Below are positions 1-8,081 of a stretch of DNA of 36,081 nucleotides, one piece after another. Each line of letters begins with the position of its first letter. The first letter of the stretch is position 1. The stretch comes from an uncultured Prevotella sp. (GTDB lineage Bacteria; Bacteroidota; Bacteroidia; Bacteroidales; Bacteroidaceae), in NCBI GenBank assembly GCA_946612625.1, contig CAMOEW010000015.1, positions 1-36,081 on the forward strand, read 5' to 3'. The position numbers were made by a program, and so were the translations under genes. The notes beneath the pieces are model-generated. The model saw only the letters and a program-made list of their open reading frames with translations. It searched no databases and was not told the origin of the DNA.

Positions 1-3
1 AAT

Positions 4-1719
4 ATGAAACAGATTAAATTATATATATCGGCCCTACTGCTTTCTGCCTTTGCTATTTCATGTAGTGTTGACGATGTTAAGCCACAGGGTGTGCTGGACG
101 AAGAGACAGCCTCTTCAAGTCCTGAGAAACTCGTTACCGCAGCCTACGCCAAACTGGGCGACGACTGGTATTCCTACCCCTTCAATCTCTGGCCCTACGG
201 CGACATGAGTGCCGACGACTGTCTGAAGGGCGGCTCCGGTGAGAACGACACGGGCTACCATCCCATGGAGATATTCTCCACACTCCAGCCCGACCGCGGT
301 GAGTTCGACGAACTCTGGTATCAGCTCTACAGTGCCATCTCGCGCTGCAACCGTGCGTTAGAGTCAATCAACAAGGCTACCGAGACAGCCGCCAATACAA
401 AGATGAGAGCCGAGGTGCGATTCCTGCGCGGTCACTTCTACTACAAACTTCAGCAGATGTGGTACGAGGTACCGTTCATCACCGAGGGCATGGACAATGC
501 CGCCATCGAGGCATGCCCCCAGAGCTCACACGACGAGCTGATGCAAAAGATTATCGACGACTTCCAGTATGCCTACGACAATCTTGACGAGGCTGCCCCC
601 GGCACAACAGGCCGCGCCCATAAGGTGGCTGCTGCTGCCTATCTGGCCAAGTGCTATCTGAACTGGGCATATGGCGACGGCTATGAGGCAACGACAGGCT
701 ACGACCATGTTGACCAGGCCAAAATCCAGAAAGTAATCGACTATACAGAAGTAGTGAAGAACTCTCCCTACGACTATCTCGACACCTACGGCCACATCTT
801 CCTGCAGGACTATGCCAACAGCGTAGAAAGTATCTTTGCAGTACAGCACTCCAACAAGGCCGACGACGGCACACAGTACGGACGTGCCAACTGGTCGAAC
901 ATGCTGAATGGCGTATGGGGCATCTGGTCGTGCGGATGGGACTTCCACAAGCCCTCACAGAACCTGGTAAATGCGTTCAAGACTAAAAACGGTCTGCCTA
1001 TGGACGATTTCGACGAAGACCACAATGCCATTCTCGTCAACGGTGCCGACCTGAACTACAAGTACGACCCACGTCTGTTCCACACCGTAGGCATGCCAAC
1101 CTATCCTTACAAATACGAGACGCAATATACTCTCACCAAGGCCAACAGCCGAACACCGAACACCTACGGCTACTACTGCTCGATGAAAGAGATTCCTCAG
1201 CGCTCGAAGGGTGAAGACTACGACAATCCCTGGCAGGCCTTCGGACAGAACGACTATGTTCTGCGCTACACCGACGTAATGCTGATGCGTGCAGAGGCTC
1301 TTATCGAGAAGGGCGACTATAACGGCGAGGCACTGCAGATTATCAACGACATTCGCAACCGCGCAAAACGCGACATTAGCGGCACATCGCTCATCAAGTA
1401 TGCCAAGGACCAGTGTGAAATCAGCCTCTACGGCAATTTCGCCTCAAAAGACGAAGCTCGCAAGGCACTGCGCTGGGAGCGCCGCTTGGAGCTGGCTATG
1501 GAGGGACACCGCTTCTTCGACCTGCGCCGCTGGGGCTTGTTGTCAACTACTCTGAACAAATACTTCCAGAGCGAGGTAACCGACGAATACGACGGTCAGA
1601 CCTATGCACTCTACTACAAGGATGCCTTCTTCACCGCTGGCAAGAACGAGTACTTCCCCATAGCATCCAACCAGATGAACTATGTACAGGGACTCTATCA
1701 CCAGAACAGGGGGTATTGA
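4..1719 (+). CDS. SusD/RagB-family outer-membrane glycan-binding lipoprotein
   Basis: The 571-residue product is a surface lipoprotein that, by family knowledge, sits as a lid on a SusC-type TonB-dependent transporter and captures oligosaccharides. A hydrophobic signal peptide ends in the lipobox FAISC, with the lipidated cysteine at residue 20. The body is helical and contains the family's C-terminal signature MEGHRFFDLRRWG near residues 499-511. The length is normal for SusD proteins. It starts three bases into the window, so its usual SusC partner would lie immediately upstream and is not visible. Downstream are a DUF4960-type lipoprotein and a GH32 enzyme, so the ligand is probably a fructan. 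The exact substrate (levan or inulin type) cannot be read from this protein. Confidence 0.95.
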   Translation: MKQIKLYISALLLSAFAISCSVDDVKPQGVLDEETASSSPEKLVTAAYAKLGDDWYSYPFNLWPYGDMSADDCLKGGSGENDTGYHPMEIFSTLQPDRGEFDELWYQLYSAISRCNRALESINKATETAANTKMRAEVRFLRGHFYYKLQQMWYEVPFITEGMDNAAIEACPQSSHDELMQKIIDDFQYAYDNLDEAAPGTTGRAHKVAAAAYLAKCYLNWAYGDGYEATTGYDHVDQAKIQKVIDYTEVVKNSPYDYLDTYGHIFLQDYANSVESIFAVQHSNKADDGTQYGRANWSNMLNGVWGIWSCGWDFHKPSQNLVNAFKTKNGLPMDDFDEDHNAILVNGADLNYKYDPRLFHTVGMPTYPYKYETQYTLTKANSRTPNTYGYYCSMKEIPQRSKGEDYDNPWQAFGQNDYVLRYTDVMLMRAEALIEKGDYNGEALQIINDIRNRAKRDISGTSLIKYAKDQCEISLYGNFASKDEARKALRWERRLELAMEGHRFFDLRRWGLLSTTLNKYFQSEVTDEYDGQTYALYYKDAFFTAGKNEYFPIASNQMNYVQGLYHQNRGY

Positions 1720-1775
1720 GAGTTAAGAATTAAGAGTTATCGTCAATGGCGAGTATCAATTAATAATTAAGAATT
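1720..1775 (+). repeat. AT-rich intercistronic spacer with TTAAGAATT-type repeats
   Basis: The short spacer between the SusD-like gene and the next lipoprotein gene contains repeated variants of TTAAGAATT. A similar run occurs at 5019-5038 after the GH32 gene. No terminator hairpin is visible, so co-transcription is expected. The role of the repeats is unknown. Confidence 0.5.
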
Positions 1776-3323
1776 ATGAAAGCAATATATAATAAAATAG
1801 GTGCAGCACTGATGGGAATGATCTTGTTTGCATCTTGTCAAGACAGAGACCTGCCGAGTTCAGGTGTCATGCAAATAGCAAGTCCGGATGTGACCACCAT
1901 TCAAGGCGTGGCAAGCGGCGAGAATAATTACGACTACACACTGACGTGGCCTGCCAATCCCACAGGTGCCGTGATGCAGGTGGCCGTGTATAAGAACGGC
2001 ACACAGCAGCAGGGTCTCACTCCCTGCCCGAACAACACCTTTACGCTGAAGAACCTTGAGAGCAATCAGCTCTACGAGTTCCTCTTCAAGTATGCCAGCG
2101 GCGATGCTACATCGAATGGCGTGATGACATCATACATACGTCCCGGTGCCACCGCTCCCACCAATCTGAAAATGACGCAGATCGACATTTCTGACGACGA
2201 GCACAATCTCGAAGTGACCTGGACTGCCAGCAACGATGCCACGGCATATATCCTTACTCTGGTTAATGGCGACGGCACAAAAGTCATCACCGAGACTGTC
2301 AACGGCACGTCTTATACGCTCAAGGGCGTTGAGATGAAAGAGCGCTGGGAGGCAACCCTCATCGCAATGAATGCCGAGGGAAAGGCACTGCCCATAGCTG
2401 CTTCGGCAAAGATTGGCGGCAAGATTCCTGCATTCCTTTCTGAGTATGCTACTCCTGAGGAGCTCATTGCCAATGGCGACGACGACGAGGCATCGGCATG
2501 GCTCTGGTTCCAGGCCAACTATCCGAAGGGCGAGTATGTATATTTCGGAAACATCAGCACCGTCGAGGACATTGCAGACTATCGCATGCTCTTCTGGCTG
2601 CGCGACATTGAGACCGGCAACAACGACGACATCTGGAACTTCTCAGAGGTGGCACGCAATGCAGCTCCCTGCATTGAGCAGTATGTTAAGAACGGCGGTA
2701 ACCTGCTGCTATGGTCGCACGCCGTGCCATACATAGGCACCATCAACCGTCTGCCAACCTCTATCCTGCGCGGCGTTAGCAATGCCTTCGGCTGCGGTGT
2801 AGGCGGCTTCAATGGCGATGTATGGAAGATGGGCGTATGCCTCAACACGGGCTCGTTCACCAAGGACTTCAGCTCACATCCCATCTATGCCGGCATCCCC
2901 ACCGAGAAGCTCAACGACCAGTGCTTCGCTGCTATCGCCTTCAAGGGTGCTGGCTGGACCGAGGACCACAACTGTCTGTTCTTCGACATCCCCACCAAGC
3001 TCACAGGCCTGGACAACAACACCGAGGAGTGCTACGATGTAGTGACCAACGACTATGGTATCTATCCGCTCGGCACGTGGGATTCGCAGGCAGCATGGGT
3101 ATCTCAGCTCAACGTATGGGAGGCTAAGGGTGCAGAGAAAGCTCCCGATGGATTCCAGAAGGGATGTGGCACCGTGCTCTGCATAGGTAACGGCGGCTGC
3201 GAGTTCTCGATGAAAAACTCCGACGGCACACCCGATATCAGCGCCATGCCAAAGAACAACTCCTGCCAGGACAACGTTCTCAAACTGGCTAAGAACAGTA
3301 TAGAATACCTGATGTCTATCTAA
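1776..3323 (+). CDS. SusE/F-position surface glycan-binding lipoprotein, DUF4960-type
   Basis: The 515-residue lipoprotein has the lipobox LFASC with Cys21. Residues about 35-215 look like two fibronectin-III-like beta-sandwich modules, for example LEVTWTASNDATAYILTL. The C-terminal 300 residues are rich in Trp and aromatics and resemble the DUF4960 domain known next to GH32 genes in Bacteroidales fructan loci, such as the levan-binding protein of Bacteroides thetaiotaomicron. The gene takes the place of SusE/SusF between susD and the enzyme, 56 bp after the former and 20 bp before the latter. The expected role is fructan binding at the cell surface. The DUF assignment is from memory of the family and was not searched. 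Confidence 0.85.
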   Translation: MKAIYNKIGAALMGMILFASCQDRDLPSSGVMQIASPDVTTIQGVASGENNYDYTLTWPANPTGAVMQVAVYKNGTQQQGLTPCPNNTFTLKNLESNQLYEFLFKYASGDATSNGVMTSYIRPGATAPTNLKMTQIDISDDEHNLEVTWTASNDATAYILTLVNGDGTKVITETVNGTSYTLKGVEMKERWEATLIAMNAEGKALPIAASAKIGGKIPAFLSEYATPEELIANGDDDEASAWLWFQANYPKGEYVYFGNISTVEDIADYRMLFWLRDIETGNNDDIWNFSEVARNAAPCIEQYVKNGGNLLLWSHAVPYIGTINRLPTSILRGVSNAFGCGVGGFNGDVWKMGVCLNTGSFTKDFSSHPIYAGIPTEKLNDQCFAAIAFKGAGWTEDHNCLFFDIPTKLTGLDNNTEECYDVVTNDYGIYPLGTWDSQAAWVSQLNVWEAKGAEKAPDGFQKGCGTVLCIGNGGCEFSMKNSDGTPDISAMPKNNSCQDNVLKLAKNSIEYLMSI

Positions 3324-3343
3324 TCTTAGAAAAAGGTATTAAT

Positions 3344-5032
3344 ATGAAGAAACGATTTATAGCAATGCTGACACTACTCACCGTAGTAGTGTCGGCTTTT
3401 GCCCAGCAGACGCAGGTGCTCAGCGAGAACCACGCCATGGTGAAGATAGCCGTGGCCGAGCAGTACCTGCTGCTGCCGGTACAGGAACGTGAGGAGAACG
3501 CCAACGTACGCATCATCGCCGACAACAACGTGGTACAGACTTTCAATGTGCGGCTTGCCGTGGATAAGGTTGACTACTACGTGCCGCTCGACATCAAGCG
3601 CTTCGGAAGCAAACAGCTGCTTCTCGACATCACCCTGCGTGGCGACAAGCGCACCACAGGAGCCGTGAAAGACTTCGCATGCTGGAAAGATTTGAAGCAG
3701 AGCGCCACCTTCGACACGAAGAACACGGAAAAGTATCGTCCGGCATATCATCACACTCCGCTGTATGGATGGATGAACGACCCGAATGGCATGTTCTTTA
3801 AAGACGGTGTATGGCATCTTTATTTCCAGTACAACCCCTACGGCTCACAGTGGGAGAACATGACTTGGGGTCACTCAACATCGAAGGATCTTATCCACTG
3901 GACGCAGCAGCCCAACGCCATTGAAATGGATGCTCTCGGACAAATATTCAGCGGTTCGGCTGTCGTTGACAAGAACAACACAGCAGGATTCGGTGCCGGA
4001 GCCATTATAGCCATGTACACTTCTGCCGGACAGCATCAGACGCAGAGCATAGCATATAGTACCGACGGCGGACAGACATTCACTAAATATGCCGACAACC
4101 CCGTAATCACCTTTGCCGCTCCCGACTTCCGCGACCCGAAAGTGTTCTGGCATGAAGAAACAGCGAAATGGATTGTGGTGCTCGCTGCCGGACAGGAAAT
4201 ACAGATATATTCATCCAAGAACATGAAAGACTGGCAGTATGAAAGTTCGTTCGGAAAAGAATATGGCAATCACGACGGTGTATGGGAATGCCCTGACCTG
4301 CTGAAGTTTGGCAACGAGTGGGTTCTGCTGCTGAACATCAATCCCGGCGGACCGTTCGGAGGCTCGGCAACCCAGTATTTCACCGGTACGTTCGACGGAC
4401 ATAAGTTTACCTGCAACTCAAAGCCTTCAACAACGAAATGGATGGACTATGGCAAGGATCATTATGCTACCGTCACATTCTCTAATGCCCCCGACAACCG
4501 TATCGTCGCTCTGGCATGGATGAGCAACTGGCAGTATGCCGGCGTTGTTCCCACCAAGCAGTTCCGCAGTGCAAACAGCGTTCCGCGCGACTTGAAGCTC
4601 TTCAAGGATGGCGACGAGACCTATCTCGCCTGCATTCCTTCTCCCGAGATGGATGCTGCACGCGGAGCAAAGACGAAGAAACTCAGCGATGTGTGCGAAG
4701 TTGTTGTCGATGTCAAAGGCTCTGCCGAGATTATTCTCAGCAATACCAAGGGCGAGCAAGTAACGATGAAGTATGACGACAAGGCCCGCACGTTTGCCAT
4801 GGACCGCCGCAACAGCGGATTGTCAAATTTCAGCGAGGCTTTTGCCGCCGAAACCACCTGCCCTACTCACGGAGCCATACATCAGCTGCGCATTTTCATC
4901 GACCATAGCAGCATAGAGGCTTTCGACAGCGAGGGTAAGATGGTCATGACCAATCTCGTGTTCCCCACTGAGCCCTACAATACAATTAAGGTAAAGGGAG
5001 GAAAAACTACTATATTTGAAATTAAGAATTAA
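3344..5032 (+). CDS. GH32 fructan hydrolase (levanase/inulinase/fructosidase type)
   Basis: The 562-residue enzyme has a cleavable signal peptide (cleavage probably after SAFA, residue 20) and an N-terminal beta domain of the kind found on Bacteroidota GH32 enzymes (about 25-115). A five-bladed propeller and a C-terminal beta-sandwich follow. All three GH32 active-site motifs are intact: WMNDPNG at 143-149 (nucleophile Asp146), RDP at 263-265 (transition-state stabiliser Asp264) and ECPD at 315-318 (acid/base Glu315). It hydrolyses beta-fructosidic bonds in fructans or sucrose-type sugars. The signal peptide lacks a lipobox, so a periplasmic location is more likely than surface anchoring. Exo or endo action and linkage preference are not decidable from sequence alone. 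Confidence 0.96.
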   Translation: MKKRFIAMLTLLTVVVSAFAQQTQVLSENHAMVKIAVAEQYLLLPVQEREENANVRIIADNNVVQTFNVRLAVDKVDYYVPLDIKRFGSKQLLLDITLRGDKRTTGAVKDFACWKDLKQSATFDTKNTEKYRPAYHHTPLYGWMNDPNGMFFKDGVWHLYFQYNPYGSQWENMTWGHSTSKDLIHWTQQPNAIEMDALGQIFSGSAVVDKNNTAGFGAGAIIAMYTSAGQHQTQSIAYSTDGGQTFTKYADNPVITFAAPDFRDPKVFWHEETAKWIVVLAAGQEIQIYSSKNMKDWQYESSFGKEYGNHDGVWECPDLLKFGNEWVLLLNINPGGPFGGSATQYFTGTFDGHKFTCNSKPSTTKWMDYGKDHYATVTFSNAPDNRIVALAWMSNWQYAGVVPTKQFRSANSVPRDLKLFKDGDETYLACIPSPEMDAARGAKTKKLSDVCEVVVDVKGSAEIILSNTKGEQVTMKYDDKARTFAMDRRNSGLSNFSEAFAAETTCPTHGAIHQLRIFIDHSSIEAFDSEGKMVMTNLVFPTEPYNTIKVKGGKTTIFEIKN

Positions 5033-5044
5033 GAATTACGAGGC

Positions 5045-5060
5045 GACGCTTCCTGGCGTC
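5045..5060 (+). other. intercistronic hairpin GACGC-N6-GCGTC
   Basis: A 5-bp inverted repeat lies in the 45-bp gap between the GH32 and permease genes. It has no following T-run, so it is not an intrinsic terminator. It might tune mRNA stability between the two genes, but that is only inference. Confidence 0.4.
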
Positions 5061-5077
5061 ACAAATACAATAATATT

Positions 5078-6238
5078 ATGGGTAAAACTGCAAGATTTGC
5101 TATCATTCCTCTGATGCTCTGCTTCTTCTGCATGGGCTTTGTGGATCTTGTTGGAATAGCATCAAACTACGTAAAGGAAGACCTTGGACTGACCGACAGT
5201 GTGGCCAACATCTTCCCCTCGCTCGTGTTCTTCTGGTTCCTCATCTTCTCTGTTCCTACAGGAATGCTGATGAACAAGATTGGCAAGAAAAAGACCGTGT
5301 TGCTGTCACTTATCGTAACGGTGTTCTCTCTGTTGCTGCCCATCTTCGGCAATAACTTCTATATCATGCTCATTGCCTTTTCGCTCTTAGGAATAGGAAA
5401 TGCGCTGATGCAAACATCGCTCAATCCGCTCATGGCCATCGTCACCGGCGGCAAGAACCTTGCAGCACAGCTCACCTTCGGACAGTTCGTCAAGGCTATT
5501 GCATCATTCATGGCACCCTATCTCGCCATGTGGGGAGCCACGGCACTTATACCTTCGTTCGGCCTCAGCTGGCGAGTGCTTTTCCTCATCTACTTCATCG
5601 TGGGAACACTCTCTACACTGTTGCTTCTTACCACTCCGATAGAAGAGAAAATAGTCGAAGGCAAGACGTCCACCTTCGCTGAGTGCTTCAAGCTTCTGGG
5701 CACTCCCGTTGTGCTTCTGTCGTTCCTCGGCATTATGTGCCATGTGGGCATCGACGTAGGTACAAACACCACCGCTCCGAAGATTCTCATGGAGCGACTG
5801 GGAATGACCCTCAACGAGGCAGCCTTTGCCACTTCGCTCTACTTCATCTTCCGTACCATCGGTTGTCTTACCGGCTCGTTCTTCCTCCGCGTGATGAAGA
5901 CCCGCACGTTCTTCATCATCTCTGTATGTATGATGGCAGCCTCAATGGTTCTGATGTTTATCGGCGACAGCCAGACGCTGCTCTACTGCGGCATTGCCCT
6001 CGTGGGCTACGGCAATTCTAACGTGTTTTCAATGTGCTTTGCCCAGGCACTCACGGCAATGCCCGAGAAGCAGAACGAAGTCAGCGGACTGATGATTATG
6101 GGACTCTTCGGAGGCACCATCTTCCCACTCGTCATGGGCTTCATGAGCGACGCTATGGGACAAGCAGGAGCCGTTGCAGTAATGGCCGTCGGAGTAGTCT
6201 ATCTGTTCACGTATATCAAACAACTTAAAACCTCATAA
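5078..6238 (+). CDS. MFS sugar permease (probable fructose importer)
   Basis: The 386-residue polytopic inner-membrane protein has about twelve hydrophobic segments. A basic cytoplasmic loop, MNKIGKKKTV (about 67-76), sits between helices 2 and 3, as in MFS motif A. It resembles the FucP/glucose-galactose branch of MFS transporters found in Bacteroidales sugar loci. It lies after the GH32 gene and 3 bp before a fructokinase gene, so it most likely imports the fructose released by the enzyme, in symport with protons. Substrate is inferred from context. Confidence 0.9.
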   Translation: MGKTARFAIIPLMLCFFCMGFVDLVGIASNYVKEDLGLTDSVANIFPSLVFFWFLIFSVPTGMLMNKIGKKKTVLLSLIVTVFSLLLPIFGNNFYIMLIAFSLLGIGNALMQTSLNPLMAIVTGGKNLAAQLTFGQFVKAIASFMAPYLAMWGATALIPSFGLSWRVLFLIYFIVGTLSTLLLLTTPIEEKIVEGKTSTFAECFKLLGTPVVLLSFLGIMCHVGIDVGTNTTAPKILMERLGMTLNEAAFATSLYFIFRTIGCLTGSFFLRVMKTRTFFIISVCMMAASMVLMFIGDSQTLLYCGIALVGYGNSNVFSMCFAQALTAMPEKQNEVSGLMIMGLFGGTIFPLVMGFMSDAMGQAGAVAVMAVGVVYLFTYIKQLKTS

Positions 6239-6241
6239 GCT

Positions 6242-7129
6242 ATGAAACAATATGTAGTAGGACTCGGAGAGGCACTATGGGACTGCCTTCCCGAAGGAAA
6301 GAAACTGGGTGGAGCACCTGCCAACTTCGCATACCATGCCGGACAGTTCCTCGGTAGTGACAATACTATCGCCATCAGTGCTTTGGGCAACGATGCGCTG
6401 GCCGACGAGACTGAGCAGTCGCTGAAAGAGCACGGACTGCAGTATATGATGCCACGCGTGCCCTACCCCACAGGAACCGTTCAGGTGACGCTCACCGGCG
6501 ACGGCATTCCCACGTATGACATCAAGGAGAACGTAGCATGGGACAACATCCCGTTTACACCCGAGATAGAGGAGATTGCCCGCAACTGCCGTGCCGTATG
6601 TTTCGGCTCGCTGGCTCAACGCAATATCGTTTCGCGTGAAAACATTCAGCGCTTCCTCGATGCCACACCGAAAGAGTGCAAGAAAATCTTCGACATCAAC
6701 CTGCGTCAGCAGTTCTACACCAAGGAGATTATCCAGGAGTCGCTGCGCCGCTGCAATATTCTGAAGATCAACGACGAGGAACTGGTGCTCATCGGACGTA
6801 TGTTCGGCTATCCCGGACTTGACATCGAAAACAAATGCTGGCTCATTCTCGGTAAGTACAATCTCGACATGCTTGTGCTCACCTGCGGCACCAACGGCTC
6901 CTACGTGTTCTCGCCTGGTGCCATGTCGTTCCAGGAAACTCCGAAGGTAAAGGTCGCCGACACCGTAGGAGCCGGAGATTCGTTCACCGGTTCGTTCTGT
7001 GCTGCCATCCTTGCCGGAAAACCAGTCAGCGAGGCTCACAAGCTTGCTGTTGAGGTGAGCGCATTTGTGTGCACGCAGAATGGTGCCATGCCTACGATTA
7101 CCCCTGACCTTCTCGGCAGAGTGAAATAA
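6242..7129 (+). CDS. PfkB-family fructokinase
   Basis: The 295-residue cytoplasmic kinase belongs to the ribokinase/PfkB family. It carries an N-terminal substrate-binding signature, GGAPANFAYHAGQF (about 22-35), and the C-terminal signature DTVGAGDSFTGSF, where Asp246 is the catalytic base of the GAGD anion-hole motif. The expected reaction is ATP-dependent phosphorylation of fructose to fructose 6-phosphate (the 6-OH specificity is inferred from the pathway). Its ATG is 3 bp after the permease stop codon, so the two are translationally linked. It is the last gene of the fructan locus and is followed by a strong terminator. Confidence 0.93.
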   Translation: MKQYVVGLGEALWDCLPEGKKLGGAPANFAYHAGQFLGSDNTIAISALGNDALADETEQSLKEHGLQYMMPRVPYPTGTVQVTLTGDGIPTYDIKENVAWDNIPFTPEIEEIARNCRAVCFGSLAQRNIVSRENIQRFLDATPKECKKIFDINLRQQFYTKEIIQESLRRCNILKINDEELVLIGRMFGYPGLDIENKCWLILGKYNLDMLVLTCGTNGSYVFSPGAMSFQETPKVKVADTVGAGDSFTGSFCAAILAGKPVSEAHKLAVEVSAFVCTQNGAMPTITPDLLGRVK

Positions 7130-7163
7130 GAACCGACGCCCCTGCATCGGAATAATTACGTGA

Positions 7164-7201
7164 AATAAGTGGGAACGCAATTGCATTCCCACTTATTTTT
7201 T
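7164..7201 (+). terminator. rho-independent terminator of the fructan locus
   Basis: A perfect 12-bp stem, AATAAGTGGGAA (7164-7175) with TTCCCACTTATT (7186-7197), encloses a 10-nt loop that contains GCAATTGC. A T-run follows. It is 34 bp after the fructokinase stop codon. Confidence 0.9.
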
Positions 7202-7252
7202 ACTACTTATGAAAAGTTGGTGCAAATTCTATCCTTTGCCTCAGGATGCTCT

Positions 7253-7384
7253 GTCGTCCGGAGCGACGCGAATTCCTCAGCAACGGAAATGCCGTCGCTC
7301 GGAGCGACGCGAATTCCTCAGCAGCGGAAATGCCGTCGTTCGGAGCAACGCGAATTCCAGAAACGAGAAAATGCCGTCGCTCGG
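7253..7384. repeat. 41-bp tandem repeat array, about three copies
   Basis: Units beginning AGCGACGCGAATTCC start at 7262, 7303 and 7344, and a degenerate fourth start is at 7385, giving an exact 41-bp period. The third unit has diverged. At each unit junction GTCGCTC-G-GAGCGAC forms a tight hairpin, and the pairing extends imperfectly to about 33 nt between GGAA and TTCC ends. Because 41 is not a multiple of three, the unit is read in all frames and is not coding. The gap between the fructokinase gene and the regulator gene (7130-7485) holds only this array, the terminator and the palindromes at 7398-7445. Confidence 0.85.
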
Positions 7385-7397
7385 AACAACTTCCGTT

Positions 7398-7445
7398 CGG
7401 CAGGACATGTTGTCCTGCCGCTCTAAACATAAGGACATGTTGTCC
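7398..7445. repeat. two palindromes sharing GGACATGTTGTCC
   Basis: CGGCAGGACA-TGT-TGTCCTGCCG at 7398-7420 is a perfect 10-bp stem with a 3-nt loop. A shorter copy, GGACA-TGT-TGTCC, is at 7433-7445. Neither is followed by a T-run on the minus strand, so they are not clear terminators for the gene ending at 7486. Confidence 0.7.
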
Positions 7446-7485
7446 GTAGAAATTCAAAAACTACTCGTTGCTGAAGGACGTCACC

Positions 7486-8058
7486 CTACCTGCCTTGCAG
7501 CAGCTGAAGAATAGTCACTCCGTCTTTCCGACCTGCCACGTAGCATATAGGCGCTTGCCCAAGGTGTATGAGATGGTTGATATAAAGGGGTTCGCGGTTG
7601 ATGAAGCAATGGCACACAAAGGTGTCGCCCACAGAGAGCTTGGTGTTGTATGCTTCCAGCACCCTGAACCGTCCTTCGCCCAAATGTTCTATAACGCATA
7701 GGCGGTCAGGACGCCATGACAGTTGCAGACATGCGCCTTTCTCTATTTGTTTGTCCGTCAGCATTCCTGAAAGAAAGAGTTGGCTTTGTGCTTCCTTGTC
7801 TCCGGGTCTTGCTTTCTCGAAGCTGGAGAAGTCTCTGTAGCCTATAAAGCGCGCCAGTATGTCGAGCGTGAGCAGGCGTGGATGGCATTCTTGACCGGCA
7901 TATCCCCACAGCCGTTTCAATGTCGAAGGGCTGATGGCGGTGTGCTGGTGGCTAAAGATGCGGTCGGCCAGCTGCTCAAAGTCTTTTGGCGTAGTTATGC
8001 TGTGGCCAATCGTTTCCTCTATAGCCTTGCAGAGCTTGATATAGGTGAGTTTTTCCAT
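7486..8058 (-). CDS. small putative regulator with conserved N-terminal STLKRLWGY domain
   Basis: The 190-residue cytoplasmic protein has no signal peptide. Residues 1-80 are helical and include the motif SPSTLKRLWGY followed by LLTLDILARFIGY, a helix-turn-helix-like pattern I have seen in small uncharacterised Bacteroidales proteins. The last 100 residues are predicted to be beta-rich. I chose the ATG at 8058 because the longer reading frame (to 8334) overlaps the kinase gene and adds a low-complexity Arg/His/Gln-rich leader. It is 23 bp downstream of the kinase stop codon and is probably co-transcribed, which makes it a candidate kinase partner or substrate. Its function is unknown. Confidence 0.75.
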   Translation of the reverse strand: MEKLTYIKLCKAIEETIGHSITTPKDFEQLADRIFSHQHTAISPSTLKRLWGYAGQECHPRLLTLDILARFIGYRDFSSFEKARPGDKEAQSQLFLSGMLTDKQIEKGACLQLSWRPDRLCVIEHLGEGRFRVLEAYNTKLSVGDTFVCHCFINREPLYINHLIHLGQAPICYVAGRKDGVTILQLLQGR

Positions 8059-8081
8059 AGATATAGCTGCTGGTAATGTGG

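Noticed and set aside
6275..7192. 305-codon open frame on the minus strand
   Set aside because: It lies fully antisense to the fructokinase gene, whose motifs are intact, and shows no family motif.
7253..7384. CRISPR array
   Set aside because: The repeats are directly adjacent, with no unique spacers and no cas genes in the window.
7169..7514. Overlapping repeat-encoded frames on both strands
   Set aside because: They arise from the 41-bp repeat, which shifts frame at each copy; there is no start context or protein-like conservation.
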